58,628 bases of DNA from Candidatus Saccharimonadota bacterium (GTDB lineage Bacteria > Patescibacteriota > Saccharimonadia > Saccharimonadales > Saccharimonadaceae). Positions 31,346 through 40,882 of the stretch are shown here, piece after piece. Both the position numbers and the translations under genes were made by a program. A model generated the notes under the pieces. The model saw only the letters and a list, made by a program, of their open reading frames with translations, was not told where the DNA came from and made no database searches. The DNA lies in the NCBI GenBank assembly GCA_017460625.1, contig JAFUAT010000007.1, positions 1-58,628 on the forward strand. Direction: 5' to 3'. Numbering within the stretch: position 1 is the stretch's first letter; every line of letters starts with the position of its first letter.

Positions 31346-33171
31346 AATTATATCAAATAACAATCAAGAATTAGGCAAAGTACTTCAAAACCCATCCGAT
31401 GCTGACGTCTCAAAAATCAGTGGTCTCACCATCGCGCTCTATATTGGTAGTATCTTGCTCTTAGCCGGTGTCGGAGGCCTGGTATTTTCTGGTGCTAAAA
31501 TACCTGGTTTAATCTTGTTAACTACCATGATGCTTGTATTCTATATCGGGGGAATTCTAGCACGAAATAGTGAAGCTTTGAAAACTGCTAGCCATGTTTT
31601 TGTTGGCACAGGCATGATAATGTTACCATTTCTAGGGTTCTTGTTTTACGACACCATAAAAATCGATGCTAGCATTATTTGGCTGATAATGAGTTTAATC
31701 GGGGTGCCGATTTATATTTTTGCCGCCTATGTTATGCAAAACAAGATATTTTCTTTTTTTTACTATCGCTGGCTTTATATCGCTAAGCTGTTCATTTGTT
31801 TCAATCATGAGTCTCGCTATGGTCTGGTACTTTGTCTTTGTGATGGTTCTAGGTTTTATCCTTGAATTTATAAACTTAGCATCAAAAAATGAAAAATTAA
31901 GCGTGCTCCTGGAGCCAGCTCGCCAATCTGGCGAATGGCTACCGCTTGCTGCATTTATTGCAAGTTTGTTTGCGATAACGAATCTTCGGGAAATCGATTT
32001 TGTTATTATCCTAGGAATCGCCATATTACATCAGATATTGACGTATATCCTAAAACCAAATATAGGGAAAGAGAGCATACTTAGATTAATTTTGCCGGCA
32101 TGGATTGTACTTCTAGCCCACACTATAGTCCCTTCGAACCTTACAATCGGTATTTCGCTTGCGTGCGTGGCTGTAGGCCAAGCCGTGCTCGTTTTCTCTA
32201 ATATCATTAAAAAGAAAGGGTACGAGCAACACAGACAAGAAACCGAATGCGGATGGCTCATTGTTATAATGGTGTGCTTTATAGTCGCAAGCATCTATCT
32301 TGGTGATAGAAACATAACCATGACTTGGACTTGGGTCTCCGTTGCGCTGGCCCTAGATTCAGCTATTTTATTAGTGACTAGGCATCTTCTAAAACAGGAT
32401 GTTTGGGCATTAGGGCTACTAGCTACAGGCATCGCGCTACCAATCGCTATCACAAGTGCTTTGGGAGTGAGCGCAAATAACGCCATGACAATTTATGCTA
32501 CTTCATATTTGATAGAGATGCTAGGTTTGGAAGCGCTGTTTTGGAAGAACGCCGAAAAAACAAACGATATATTCACAATGTTATCAGTTTTCATACTCGG
32601 AACGGCATCTCTAATTGCTGGGTGGAATCAACAATCTTCCCCAATAATCTTTCTAATTATGGCTGCTTGTTTCTTGGCTCGTGGCATTAGGAGTCGAAAT
32701 GATACATTAAAAGAAATAGCCGTTTATTGTGCTGCTGTTGGAATCTATCGTATGTTCAATATTTTTAATACCGATCTCAATTTAAATAGTCGCATAAAAA
32801 CCGAAATCCTTGTAGCCGGACACGTTGCGCTAGCGGGACTCATCACTAGTAGCATTTTATTTGAACGCAAAAACCACAACAAAATACATACCAGGCTGTT
32901 GATTGGTTGTATTGTGGTGTTACTTTCCGTGGGTATCGTAGCGCTTAACGGTCTTTCCTGGGCAATGTATCTATTCTTAATAGAGACGGTTATCATCCTA
33001 CTGAGCGGAATTTTCATAAAAGACAAATCTCTCCGCTATGCCGGCGCCGTAGGCGCAATACTGGCCGTGTTCTGGTTTACAAAAGATTTATCATTCGTCT
33101 GGCCTACTTTACTAGGGCTTGGGATTATTAGCACCGTGGTAATTATCTTGATAAAAAACAACAAAAAATAA
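31311..33171 (+). pseudogene. Polytopic membrane protein (DUF2157-like) split by a +1 frameshift at a T8 run
   Basis: The first frame (31311-31865) gives an N-terminal soluble part and about four membrane helices, and the second (up to 33171) about eleven to thirteen more. The two join smoothly if one T is removed from the run TTTTTTTT at 31754-31761: ...QNKIFSFF is then followed by TIAGFISLSCSFVS. The combined protein of about 620 residues resembles multi-helix DUF2157/DUF2339-like proteins of unknown role. A homopolymer length change may be a sequencing error, a true mutation or a phase-variable switch. Confidence 0.65.
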
Positions 33172-33191
33172 TTTTGTGCTATAATAACCTT

Positions 33192-33485
33192 ATGCATTTA
33201 GATGAAAAGTTTTTACAAGAAATGGGTCTCTCGGCTATGCCGGAAGACAAAAAACAAGAATTCCTAAATTACATCCAGGAAGAGCTTGAAGTCCGCATCG
33301 GACGGCGTATCGCTGAGGGCGTCCCCGAAGACAAGCTTCAGGAGTTTGACACTCTTACCGACATGAACGCTATCGGTGCCTGGCTCGAAAAAAACCGCCC
33401 AGATTACCACCAAATCGTCACGAGTTGTGTCGAAGAAATGAAACAGGCCATCCGCGCCAATCAATCTCGCCTAGTTCAGAACTAG
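33192..33485 (+). CDS. DUF5663-like small helical protein, second copy
   Basis: A 97-aa acidic helical protein. LDEKFLQEMGL at the start, then a helix LNYIQEELEVRIGRRIAEG, DKLQEFDTL and a final amphipathic helix match the DUF5663 pattern more closely than the copy at 8031. Function unknown. TATAAT (33180-33185) lies exactly six bases before the ATG at 33192, which therefore replaces the in-frame ATG at 33174 located before the promoter. Confidence 0.65.
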   Translation: MHLDEKFLQEMGLSAMPEDKKQEFLNYIQEELEVRIGRRIAEGVPEDKLQEFDTLTDMNAIGAWLEKNRPDYHQIVTSCVEEMKQAIRANQSRLVQN

Positions 33486-33487
33486 TC

Positions 33488-34288
33488 TTATTTCCCATAT
33501 CCATTCAAGAAACTTTTTGCATCCATTACCTTGCGGCCATCTGGTTGTAATCTGTCGACCGCAACAATTTGCTTATCAGCGCACTCTAAGGGAAGAAGAG
33601 CCGTCTCACCCGCGTTAGCTATATGAGCATCTAAAATCGCGCAATTTTTGCCAAAGAACGTATATTTGGCCTTTGGAAACCCCTGAAAAGCCACGATTTT
33701 CCTTAGAGTCTGCTCGGCTGTATCTGTTTCCGGCGTCAGTATTCCGTCCTTTTTCTCGAATTTTGAACAAAAAGTCGCTTTTTTCTCATCCTGAACAACT
33801 AATTTCACCGCCTTCTTAGAGTTTAAGATAGAAACCACCATCTTTGCCCCTATTTCCGCTAGCGTCTGGTATAAATACTCTTTGTTAAGAGGCGGATCCT
33901 CAAGCGTTGCCTGATTCAAAATCGGTCCTGCATCCATCTTAGAAACCAGTTTCATTACCGACACGCCAAAGGCGTTGTCTCCGTTTAAGATTGCACTTTC
34001 TATCGGCGAAGCACCCCTATATAAAGGCAAAAGGGAAGGATGAATATTTAAAATCCCCTCCGGCTCAAAAGCTTCTAGTACTCTAGCGGGAATCATCACC
34101 CCAAATGATGCCAAAACTCCGTGATATTCTGGATTTTCTTGTTTTAGCCGTACTGCTTCGTCCAAATCATCTCTGTCGTGTGCATGAAAAACCACCTGGC
34201 ACTCGCGCTCTAGAACTGCTAATGCATATTTTGCTAGTGGTCCGTTACCAAAGAAGATGATTTTATTCTTCGCCCCAGAGTTTCGCAT
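33488..34288 (-). CDS. fmt: Methionyl-tRNA formyltransferase
   Basis: A 266-aa enzyme transferring a formyl group from 10-formyl-tetrahydrofolate to Met-tRNA(fMet), needed for bacterial translation initiation. The conserved folate-binding stretch LNIHPSLLPLYRGASPIE (about 79-96) contains the catalytic-region SLLP motif; GVSVMKLVSKMDAGPIL (about 107-123) follows. It is about 45 residues shorter than the usual 310, mainly in the C-terminal tRNA-binding domain. It is the third gene of the priA-def-fmt operon and overlaps def by 26 bases. Confidence 0.9.
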   Translation of the reverse strand: MRNSGAKNKIIFFGNGPLAKYALAVLERECQVVFHAHDRDDLDEAVRLKQENPEYHGVLASFGVMIPARVLEAFEPEGILNIHPSLLPLYRGASPIESAILNGDNAFGVSVMKLVSKMDAGPILNQATLEDPPLNKEYLYQTLAEIGAKMVVSILNSKKAVKLVVQDEKKATFCSKFEKKDGILTPETDTAEQTLRKIVAFQGFPKAKYTFFGKNCAILDAHIANAGETALLPLECADKQIVAVDRLQPDGRKVMDAKSFLNGYGK

Positions 34289-34838
34289 TATCTCGAATCT
34301 CCTTTTTATAATCTTTTATAGGTTTCAGTTCGCCTTTATCATCCATATAATAAAAAGCATCAGCCTTGTCCTTGATATGATCGATAAAGAGTATTCCGTT
34401 CAAATGGTCAATCTCGTGTAGCAAAGTCCGTGCGAGCTCCCCAGTCGCCTTGATACGGACTTCTTTGCCATCTTCTAATTTGGCCTTTACACGCACCTTA
34501 AACGGGCGTGGAACCATCCCATAAATTTTAGGCACCGAGAGGCACCCCTCATAATCTGTCACGGTCTTTCCTTCGGTTTTTGTGACTTCAGGGTTAATTA
34601 GCGCAGTAAAATGCGCATTGTTTTTGTCCTCCATATCATCTCTGATGATAATAATGCGCTTATTTACACCCATCTGTGGTGCCGCCATCGCCGCCGATAG
34701 CTCATAAGGGTGTTTAGACTCCCAATCCACTGACAATTTTCGCATATCAGAAATAATCCCCAGTATCTCATCATCAATCTGGCGTACCTTCTCAGAAGAC
34801 TCCCTTAGGCGCTTGTCCGGCGTCGTAATAATTTTCAT
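34263..34838 (-). CDS. def: Peptide deformylase
   Basis: A 191-aa Fe/Zn metalloenzyme removing the N-formyl group from new proteins. Its three motifs are present: AMAAPQMGV (about 49-57, motif GxGxAAxQ with changes), EGCLSVP (about 97-103, metal Cys) and HEIDHLNG (about 144-151, metal His pair and catalytic Glu). It works with Fmt encoded next. TATAAT lies seven bases before the ATG, so a nearly leaderless promoter can start it separately from priA. Confidence 0.95.
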   Translation of the reverse strand: MKIITTPDKRLRESSEKVRQIDDEILGIISDMRKLSVDWESKHPYELSAAMAAPQMGVNKRIIIIRDDMEDKNNAHFTALINPEVTKTEGKTVTDYEGCLSVPKIYGMVPRPFKVRVKAKLEDGKEVRIKATGELARTLLHEIDHLNGILFIDHIKDKADAFYYMDDKGELKPIKDYKKEIRDNAKLWGEE

Positions 34839-34908
34839 AAGCTTAATTATATCACAAAAATATTCTCTAGTCCAGGGGTATTAAAGCCATTATAGAATTC
34901 GAAAAAAT

Positions 34909-36882
34909 CTACAGCAGGCTTGGTACATCGAGCGCTATTTTATAGCTCGTATCCAACTTAGCCAAAGTATCTTTCAGCGCTTTTCTTGAACTACACCTGA
35001 CCACAATTTCCCAGGTATAACCCCTTGCGGTTCTCTCGTGAAAGGCCGGCTGAGGCGGGGAAACCAAAAAAACGCTTTTATCCGCCAACATCCTTGACAC
35101 TGCCCGGATTTTTTTCAAAGTTGTCATCTCCGTTTTTGCTGTCACCGACACCTTTGCTACGAATTTAAACGGCGGAAAACCACTTTTTTTACGGTTTTTT
35201 AGCAAATATTCAGAAAAACCCAAAAAATCTTCATTCGTCGCAAATTTCAAAACTGGGTGTTCTGGCTGAAAAGTCTGTATAAATACTTCTGCTGTATCTG
35301 TATGGCCTCGCCCCACGCGTCCCATCACCTGTGTTACTAGCTGAAAAACTCTCTCTTCCGCCGAAAAATCCGGAAGACTCAGCCCCGCGTCCGCCTGAAC
35401 CACCCCCACAGTATTTAAAAGCGGCAAATCTAACCCCTTAGCTAGAGTCTGAGTCCCCACCAAAATATCCACCTCGCCATCTCTGACCTGTGTATACATT
35501 TCTTCCATACTCTCACCTTTTTTACTGTCCGCGTCGAACCGTTGCACTCTGGCCTTCGGGAAGAGCCGCCGTAGCTCATTTTCTAAAAGTTTAGTCCCGA
35601 ATCCCTTATGAATAAGGGGGCCACCCCCACAATTTGGGCATTTTAAGGGCACCTTGGATTTGTACCCGCAGGTATGACAATGCATCTCGTAGGTATCTAC
35701 ATGCAGTGTCAAAGGCAAAAAACAGTTCGGACACTTCAGCTCCAATCCGCAATCTTCGCAAATTGTCAGTGGGGAAGACCCCCGTCGATTATGGAAAATC
35801 AGCGTCTGCCGCCCCATCTCAAGATTTCGTTGCATTGCTAAGAGTAGTCCGTTAGAAAAATACCGATTTTTAGAAAAATTGTCTCTTTTTTTAAAATCAA
35901 TAATCTTAACATCGGGGCGAACAGCGGTCTTTTTGGCTTTTTCAAAAAGGGTAACCAGTGAATCATGGGAAGACGCCAGATAAAAATCATCAATAGCAGG
36001 GGTGGCAGAACCAAGCACCACGGGGCAATTTAAAAGCTCACCAAGCCTAGATGCGGCTCTAATAGCGGAGTATTTCGGAGAATTCTCCTGGTAATAGGTG
36101 GATTCATGTTCCTCATCCACGATGATAAGCCCAAGATTATTAAGAGGCGCAAATAGCGCTGAACGCGGCCCCACCACCACTCTTGCCCCGTCTCCAAGTA
36201 GCAGGGAATCAAAAATAGCCTGTCTTTCTATCTCCGTCTGCTTAGAGTGAATCACCGTCACCATCTCACCAAAGGTATTAGTAAAAACTTTTACCAGTTG
36301 TGATGTCAGAGCGATTTCCGGGACTAACAGCACAACTGATTTTTGCTCGGAAAGGGCCCTAGCAGCCATTCTAAGGTAGATATTGGTTTTACCACTACCA
36401 GTTACGCCAAACAGCAGCTTCGTGCCGCTAGGAGCCTTTAAAAGGCCTTCTAGAGCCTTTTTTTGGGCAGGGTTAAGCGGAATTTTCCCATTCTTGGACT
36501 GAGTTTCATCTTGTTCGGTCTGTTCGGTTTTTATAGGGGTTTGTTCGGTTCCAGAAAATGCCCCTGTTTTTCGGCGTTTTTTCAATACGCCCGTTGGCAA
36601 AATCATCTGCATAACAGATGAAAGCGGCGCTAGGTAGTACTCCGACATCCATTCAGAGATCTTAATTAGATGACTCGGAAGTGGTTTTGAATACAAAATT
36701 TTTGAAATCTCACGGCATTTAAAGTCCGGTTGAGCAACTTTTCTAACCACCACCGCCGGCGCCTTCCCACGCATCAGCGGCACTTCCACAATCGCCCCAA
36801 TATCAACTGGCAGGGAAGAAAAATAAGTCAGCGTGCTCGCGCCCCTACCTACTCCCTTTCCCAGTATCACCTCCACATACAT
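34909..36882 (-). CDS. priA: Primosomal protein N' (PriA helicase)
   Basis: A 657-aa superfamily-2 3'-5' helicase that restarts stalled replication forks. After the N-terminal 3'BD and winged-helix regions come Walker A GVTGSGKTNIY (about 158-168), DEEH (about 254-257), the zinc-binding insert with CEDCG, CPNC, CHTCG and CPNCGG (about 372-415), and helicase motifs QTLAKGLDLP and QVMGRVGRG (about 475-535). Residues 110-130 are a low-complexity Thr/Glu/Gln linker coded by repeated GTTCGG units. TATAAT precedes the ATG by exactly six bases. First gene of the priA-def-fmt block. Confidence 0.95.
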   Translation of the reverse strand: MYVEVILGKGVGRGASTLTYFSSLPVDIGAIVEVPLMRGKAPAVVVRKVAQPDFKCREISKILYSKPLPSHLIKISEWMSEYYLAPLSSVMQMILPTGVLKKRRKTGAFSGTEQTPIKTEQTEQDETQSKNGKIPLNPAQKKALEGLLKAPSGTKLLFGVTGSGKTNIYLRMAARALSEQKSVVLLVPEIALTSQLVKVFTNTFGEMVTVIHSKQTEIERQAIFDSLLLGDGARVVVGPRSALFAPLNNLGLIIVDEEHESTYYQENSPKYSAIRAASRLGELLNCPVVLGSATPAIDDFYLASSHDSLVTLFEKAKKTAVRPDVKIIDFKKRDNFSKNRYFSNGLLLAMQRNLEMGRQTLIFHNRRGSSPLTICEDCGLELKCPNCFLPLTLHVDTYEMHCHTCGYKSKVPLKCPNCGGGPLIHKGFGTKLLENELRRLFPKARVQRFDADSKKGESMEEMYTQVRDGEVDILVGTQTLAKGLDLPLLNTVGVVQADAGLSLPDFSAEERVFQLVTQVMGRVGRGHTDTAEVFIQTFQPEHPVLKFATNEDFLGFSEYLLKNRKKSGFPPFKFVAKVSVTAKTEMTTLKKIRAVSRMLADKSVFLVSPPQPAFHERTARGYTWEIVVRCSSRKALKDTLAKLDTSYKIALDVPSLL

Positions 36883-36917
36883 ACATCTATTATATCACGT
36901 AGCAGCCGTTAGGTCGT

Positions 36918-37052
36918 GAATAGGTTCCTTCTGTACTATCTCCCGGCTAAAAACCTGAAAAAATAGTGGTGGAAAGCCGGTACTGAAATACCGGAAGGCT
37001 TCCACCTGATTATTTTTTCTGGTTTTTACCGTAGTACAGAAGGAACCTATTC
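36918..37052. repeat. 135-bp near-perfect palindrome (MITE-like)
   Basis: The outermost 21 bases (36918-36938) are perfectly complementary to 37032-37052. Inside, CGGCTAAAAACCTGAAAAAA pairs with the rest of the right arm, GGTGGAAAGCC with GGCTTCCACC, and CCGGTA with TACCGG at the tip. It fills the spacer between divergent priA and the winged-helix gene. Related fragments occur at 13040-13085 and 40689-40710. No transposase is near. Confidence 0.8.
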
Positions 37053-37119
37053 GCAGCTAAACTCGTTGTAATTTTTACAAATAATGTGCTATAATAGGGA
37101 AAGTAAAAGGAGGTAGAGA

Positions 37120-37410
37120 ATGTTAGATCTGTTTATTTCTTCGCGCGTCCGTCGCAAAATCGTAGTGGTTTTTGCCAAATACCCAGACTTTAAGATACAT
37201 TCTCGTGGCCTAGCAAAGTTAATTAAAGAAGACCCAGGCAATATCCAACGCGAGCTTCAGCGTCTCGTCGAAGGGAATTTCTTAATTATGACCAAAAAAG
37301 GCGCCACCAGAATTTACCAAACCAACAAAAATTTCCCCATTTTAAAAGAACTTCAATCCATCGTGATTAAAAGCCAAAAAAGAAGTAAGCCCAAGAAAAC
37401 CATCAATTAA
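37120..37410 (+). CDS. Winged-helix DNA-binding protein
   Basis: A 96-aa ArsR-like winged helix: HSRGLAKLIKEDPGNIQRELQRLVEGNFLI (in pieces about 26-55) gives the recognition helix and wing, followed by a basic tail. No metal or ligand site. AAAGGAGG seven bases upstream and a TATAAT near 37090 drive it. It lies 12 bases before recJ in the same operon and might regulate it, but that is inference. Confidence 0.75.
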   Translation: MLDLFISSRVRRKIVVVFAKYPDFKIHSRGLAKLIKEDPGNIQRELQRLVEGNFLIMTKKGATRIYQTNKNFPILKELQSIVIKSQKRSKPKKTIN

Positions 37411-37422
37411 CAGGGGTCATAA

Positions 37423-39042
37423 ATGAACAAAATTCTTACTCAACTCGTGGAGTCTCGTCATCTCACGGATGATTATATCCACCCAAAATACGAAAACCTA
37501 GAAGCCCCAGAAAAGCTCCCAGATATCAAAAAAGCCATTACTCGCATCAAAAAGGCTATAAAAACAGGGGAGAAAGTTCTGATTTACGGTGATTATGATG
37601 TAGATGGTGTCACTTCGTCCACTCTGATGGAACAAACACTTAAATCCGCCGGTCTAAAACAGATTGAAATAATGCTACCAGACCGCTTTATAGATGGTTA
37701 TGGTATGAGCCCAAGGCTAATTAAAAGGGCTATAGAGCATCAAATAACACTAGTTATCACCGTAGATTGTGGCTCTAGAAATCGCGCCATTATCGACGAA
37801 CTAAACGAAAACGGTATTGACACTATTGTGACAGATCATCACGAATGTGAAGACACTATTCCATCTGCCGTCGCTGTTATCAATCCCCACCGCCACGATT
37901 ACAACGGTCCAGACTCTTTAAAGGCCCTTGCCGGCGTAGGAGTAGCCTTCAAATTAGCTCAGGCTCTTTCAAACGAAAACATGATCACAAAATCTCAAGA
38001 AAAATGGTTGCTAGATTTAGTTTTAATCGGCACAATTTGCGACAGCATGCTCATGTCAAAAGAAAATCGCATCCTCTGTTATTATGGCAAAATCGTCCTC
38101 GAAAAAACCAAACGCCCCGGCCTAATCGAACTCATGAGAAATGCCGGCGTAAAATCCATTACGGCAGAGTCAATTGGTTTTCAAATTGGCCCTAGATTAA
38201 ACGCCGCCGGTCGTCTTGCTACCGCCGAGACATCGCTAAATCTTCTTCGCACAGAGTCTTCTGCCGAAGCTGCCAAAATCGCCGCTAAGCTCGAAGAACT
38301 AAACAAAAAACGTCGCACCGAGCAACGCGCTGCTACCGCAGAAATTTCCGAACACCTTAAAACCGCCAAAGAGCATCCCCCAGTCATTATCGAAACCGGC
38401 ACCTGGCACGAAGGCATACTTGGTATTATCGCCGGCCGTTTGGTGGAACAATACGAAAAGCCCGCCTTTGTCTTGTCAGAGGTAGAAGAAGGTATTTTTA
38501 AAGGCTCAGGACGCAGCTTCGGTGAATTTAATTTAGCTCGCGCCCTAGAATACGCCAAAGATGCAATCATCGGCGGCGGAGGGCACGCTGCTGCTGCTGG
38601 CGTCCAAGTAAAGTCAAAAGACCTTTACGCCTTCAGGGAAAAAATTAACGAGTATTATCATAGCTTACATCTAGAAAATCAAGAACGTTTTTTGAAAAAG
38701 AGCGCCGATTTAGATATTACTAACCTAAAAGATCTAAACCTGGATTTAATGGCAGAACTAAGCCTTTTAGAGCCGTTCGGCCCAGGGAACGAAGAACCAA
38801 TCTTTTGTCTGAAGGATGCATATATTTATGATAAGCGTCGCATGGGTGTAGACGGTAATCATTTGCGTCTAGATTTAAAAGGAAAAGACAATACCATCAT
38901 TAAAGCAGTCGCGTTTTCCGCTCCATCTGGCTGGTTTGACATCGACATCGATTCTCCACATAGTTTCTTGATTAAACCAACAATCAACGAATGGAATGGC
39001 ACTCGCTCGGTGGAAGCTCGGTTGCTTGATATCATTGCTTAA
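37423..39042 (+). CDS. recJ: Single-stranded-DNA-specific exonuclease RecJ
   Basis: A 539-aa DHH-family 5'-3' exonuclease for recombination and mismatch repair. DHH-domain motifs IYGDYDVDGVTSSTL (about 53-67), VDCGSRN (about 113-119) and TDHHEC (about 138-143) hold the metal ligands; the DHHA1 domain has GGGGHAAAAGV (about 386-396) and a C-terminal OB domain follows. The ATG follows GGGG at eight bases. It is co-transcribed with the winged-helix gene. The length is in the usual range. Confidence 0.95.
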   Translation: MNKILTQLVESRHLTDDYIHPKYENLEAPEKLPDIKKAITRIKKAIKTGEKVLIYGDYDVDGVTSSTLMEQTLKSAGLKQIEIMLPDRFIDGYGMSPRLIKRAIEHQITLVITVDCGSRNRAIIDELNENGIDTIVTDHHECEDTIPSAVAVINPHRHDYNGPDSLKALAGVGVAFKLAQALSNENMITKSQEKWLLDLVLIGTICDSMLMSKENRILCYYGKIVLEKTKRPGLIELMRNAGVKSITAESIGFQIGPRLNAAGRLATAETSLNLLRTESSAEAAKIAAKLEELNKKRRTEQRAATAEISEHLKTAKEHPPVIIETGTWHEGILGIIAGRLVEQYEKPAFVLSEVEEGIFKGSGRSFGEFNLARALEYAKDAIIGGGGHAAAAGVQVKSKDLYAFREKINEYYHSLHLENQERFLKKSADLDITNLKDLNLDLMAELSLLEPFGPGNEEPIFCLKDAYIYDKRRMGVDGNHLRLDLKGKDNTIIKAVAFSAPSGWFDIDIDSPHSFLIKPTINEWNGTRSVEARLLDIIA

Positions 39043-39081
39043 GCATTTTAAATCCAGCTCGAGCTATGTTATAATCATGTT

Positions 39082-39612
39082 ATGAGAAAAGTCATTGTCA
39101 AATGCAAAGTTAGAGACCGTGACCGCTTAGAAAAAAAATTGGAGGACATCGGTCTAGAGTTTTCACCAATCTATTGGCAACACGATCGGGTTTTTGTCCC
39201 GCGTGGTTACAAGGGAAGGAGCAACTACCCCCGCCTTGTAATGCGAACAGAAATGCATGCCGTAGACGAACCGCCAAAATATATTTTGAGTCTTCGTCGT
39301 CATATCGAAGATTCTGGTGTGGACATTATTGAAGATACTTCCATCGTAGATTACGAAGGTATGGTTCGCACCATTTTGCAACTTGGCTTCAAGCAGTTTG
39401 GTGAAGTCTCTCGTCGCCGAGAAGAAATCAAGATGAGCGAAAACACCATGCTCTATCTAGATACATTAGATGACAACAACACGATTTATGCCAAAATCGA
39501 ATCAGTTCTAGATGAGCGCGAACCAGCCATCGCCGCCAAAACCGAGCTTATTTCTACTCTTCGGTCCTTCGGTGAGACGGATGTTATCGAATCCGCTTAC
39601 TTTGAATTATAA
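39082..39612 (+). CDS. CYTH-like domain protein
   Basis: A 176-aa protein whose layout fits the CYTH (adenylate cyclase IV/thiamine triphosphatase) tunnel fold: an opening strand with alternating charges (KVIVKCKVRDRDRLEKKL), LRRH near residue 73, a mid-domain RRREEIKM (about 113-120) and ends with acidic strands (LYLDTLDD, YAKIESVLDE). The classic ExExK opening is not exact (VKCKV), so catalytic competence is uncertain. Substrate would be a triphosphate. TATAAT lies six bases before the ATG. It lies 39 bases after recJ. Confidence 0.55.
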   Translation: MRKVIVKCKVRDRDRLEKKLEDIGLEFSPIYWQHDRVFVPRGYKGRSNYPRLVMRTEMHAVDEPPKYILSLRRHIEDSGVDIIEDTSIVDYEGMVRTILQLGFKQFGEVSRRREEIKMSENTMLYLDTLDDNNTIYAKIESVLDEREPAIAAKTELISTLRSFGETDVIESAYFEL

Positions 39613-40593
39613 TTAGCCTCTTGGTGGCTCGCCATCAGGTTCACCAAGTAGCTTTTTGCTTTTGATTTCATATCTCTTTCCGTTTACTGGTGAGATATAA
39701 TAATCTTCGTTTAGTAAATTCACAAACATTGTGAGATCTTTATCATCCATAATGATAATAGAGCCATCGTCATCCGTCATCAACTCAAGTTGCATTTCAT
39801 CTGCATAATCAAGTAACTTATCTTGTGGCATTTCTTCAGCAATATCCATCGCCTGAACTTTTTTAAGTAGTGGTTTCTTGTCGGCGAGAAGACCATTTAA
39901 TGTTAAACCTTCAGAGAAAGAAAGCTTGTACTTTTCGGTTAGTTCCTTTGCCTTTGCATCTGCAAGCACCTGTGATTTAAAATCATATTGGAACAAATTC
40001 TCGAATTTCGCTTGGTTAAATACAATGATGGTATCTTTAACGATAGCTACCTGATTATCATCTGGCATTTTGAGCGCTATTTCAGCAGAAAATGGCTCAA
40101 AGCTTTCTCCGTTAATTTCCCAGGAAGAGGCACCCTTAAGCGCCGAAGAAGCCGGTAGAATTTTTGCAATATAAAAAGTTTCAAGACCTTCTTCGCCTGG
40201 ATAGGTAAACTTAGCAATAATACCTTTAACCTTCTTAAAATCATATTCGTTCTCGGAAAAGTAATCAATATCTTTGTATTCGTTTTCAATCAAATGAATC
40301 AAAGTCTCAGCCCTTGTTACCTTGGAAAGGGAAGCACGATAAACTACCTTTTCTTCACCATCAGCCTTCTCGTAATCACGGCACTCCAAGCCCTTTTCGG
40401 CCTCATTTATAATATATGATACGGCTTCTTGCATAAAGACAGACTTCACTGCGCCAGTCAGTTTATCTGAATAGCGTATCTTATACGGCGTGTAATTTTT
40501 ATTAAAAAGAAACAGCTCCGCCGAAACGTTATTTTTTACTGCATCTATCTGGTTCGCCCACAAGAACACATCAAACGGTTCATTTGCTTCCAT
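39613..40593 (-). CDS. DUF4868 / KwaB-like protein
   Basis: A 326-aa soluble protein whose middle and C-terminal parts resemble DUF4868, the domain of the anti-phage protein KwaB: a strand with KDTIIVFNQAKFENLF (about 184-199), LDYADEMQLELM (about 266), and the end LNEDYYISPVNGKRYEIKSK (about 296-315). In known Kiwa systems KwaB works with the membrane protein KwaA; no such partner is encoded here. GAGGT lies six bases before the ATG, with TATAAT further upstream. It is transcribed alone, convergent to the CYTH-like gene. Assignment is from pattern memory only. Confidence 0.5.
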   Translation of the reverse strand: MEANEPFDVFLWANQIDAVKNNVSAELFLFNKNYTPYKIRYSDKLTGAVKSVFMQEAVSYIINEAEKGLECRDYEKADGEEKVVYRASLSKVTRAETLIHLIENEYKDIDYFSENEYDFKKVKGIIAKFTYPGEEGLETFYIAKILPASSALKGASSWEINGESFEPFSAEIALKMPDDNQVAIVKDTIIVFNQAKFENLFQYDFKSQVLADAKAKELTEKYKLSFSEGLTLNGLLADKKPLLKKVQAMDIAEEMPQDKLLDYADEMQLELMTDDDGSIIIMDDKDLTMFVNLLNEDYYISPVNGKRYEIKSKKLLGEPDGEPPRG

Positions 40594-40688
40594 TTTTACC
40601 TCACTTATTTTATTTAATTATAACATAAAAGGGTGTGTGGTAGATAGGTGTTTTTTGAGCATTTTGATAAGCCCAAGAAGTTTTTAAG

Positions 40689-40806
40689 GCTAAAAACTAA
40701 AAAAGTGATGGGGTAGGAATTTCTAAACGTGTTTTCGGAACATAAAGACTTGGCCAGAGCGGCCCGGAGCGTGTCCGAAGGACACGCTTTAGAAATTCCT
40801 ACCCCA
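40689..40806. repeat. Second palindromic intergenic repeat
   Basis: GGGGTAGGAATTTCTAAA (40710-40727) is perfectly complementary to 40788-40805, extended by CGTGT/ACACG; a nested GCGTGTCC/GGACACGC hairpin lies at 40769-40787. The left flank GGCTAAAAACTAAAAAAG (from 40689) is like the arm of the palindrome at 36918, suggesting one family. Confidence 0.65.
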
Positions 40807-40882
40807 ACTAGTATTGTTCGGTAATTAAAAAATAAAGGGGAGAAAAGTCAACCCCACTTTGTTCGGTAAATTAACAGAGAAC

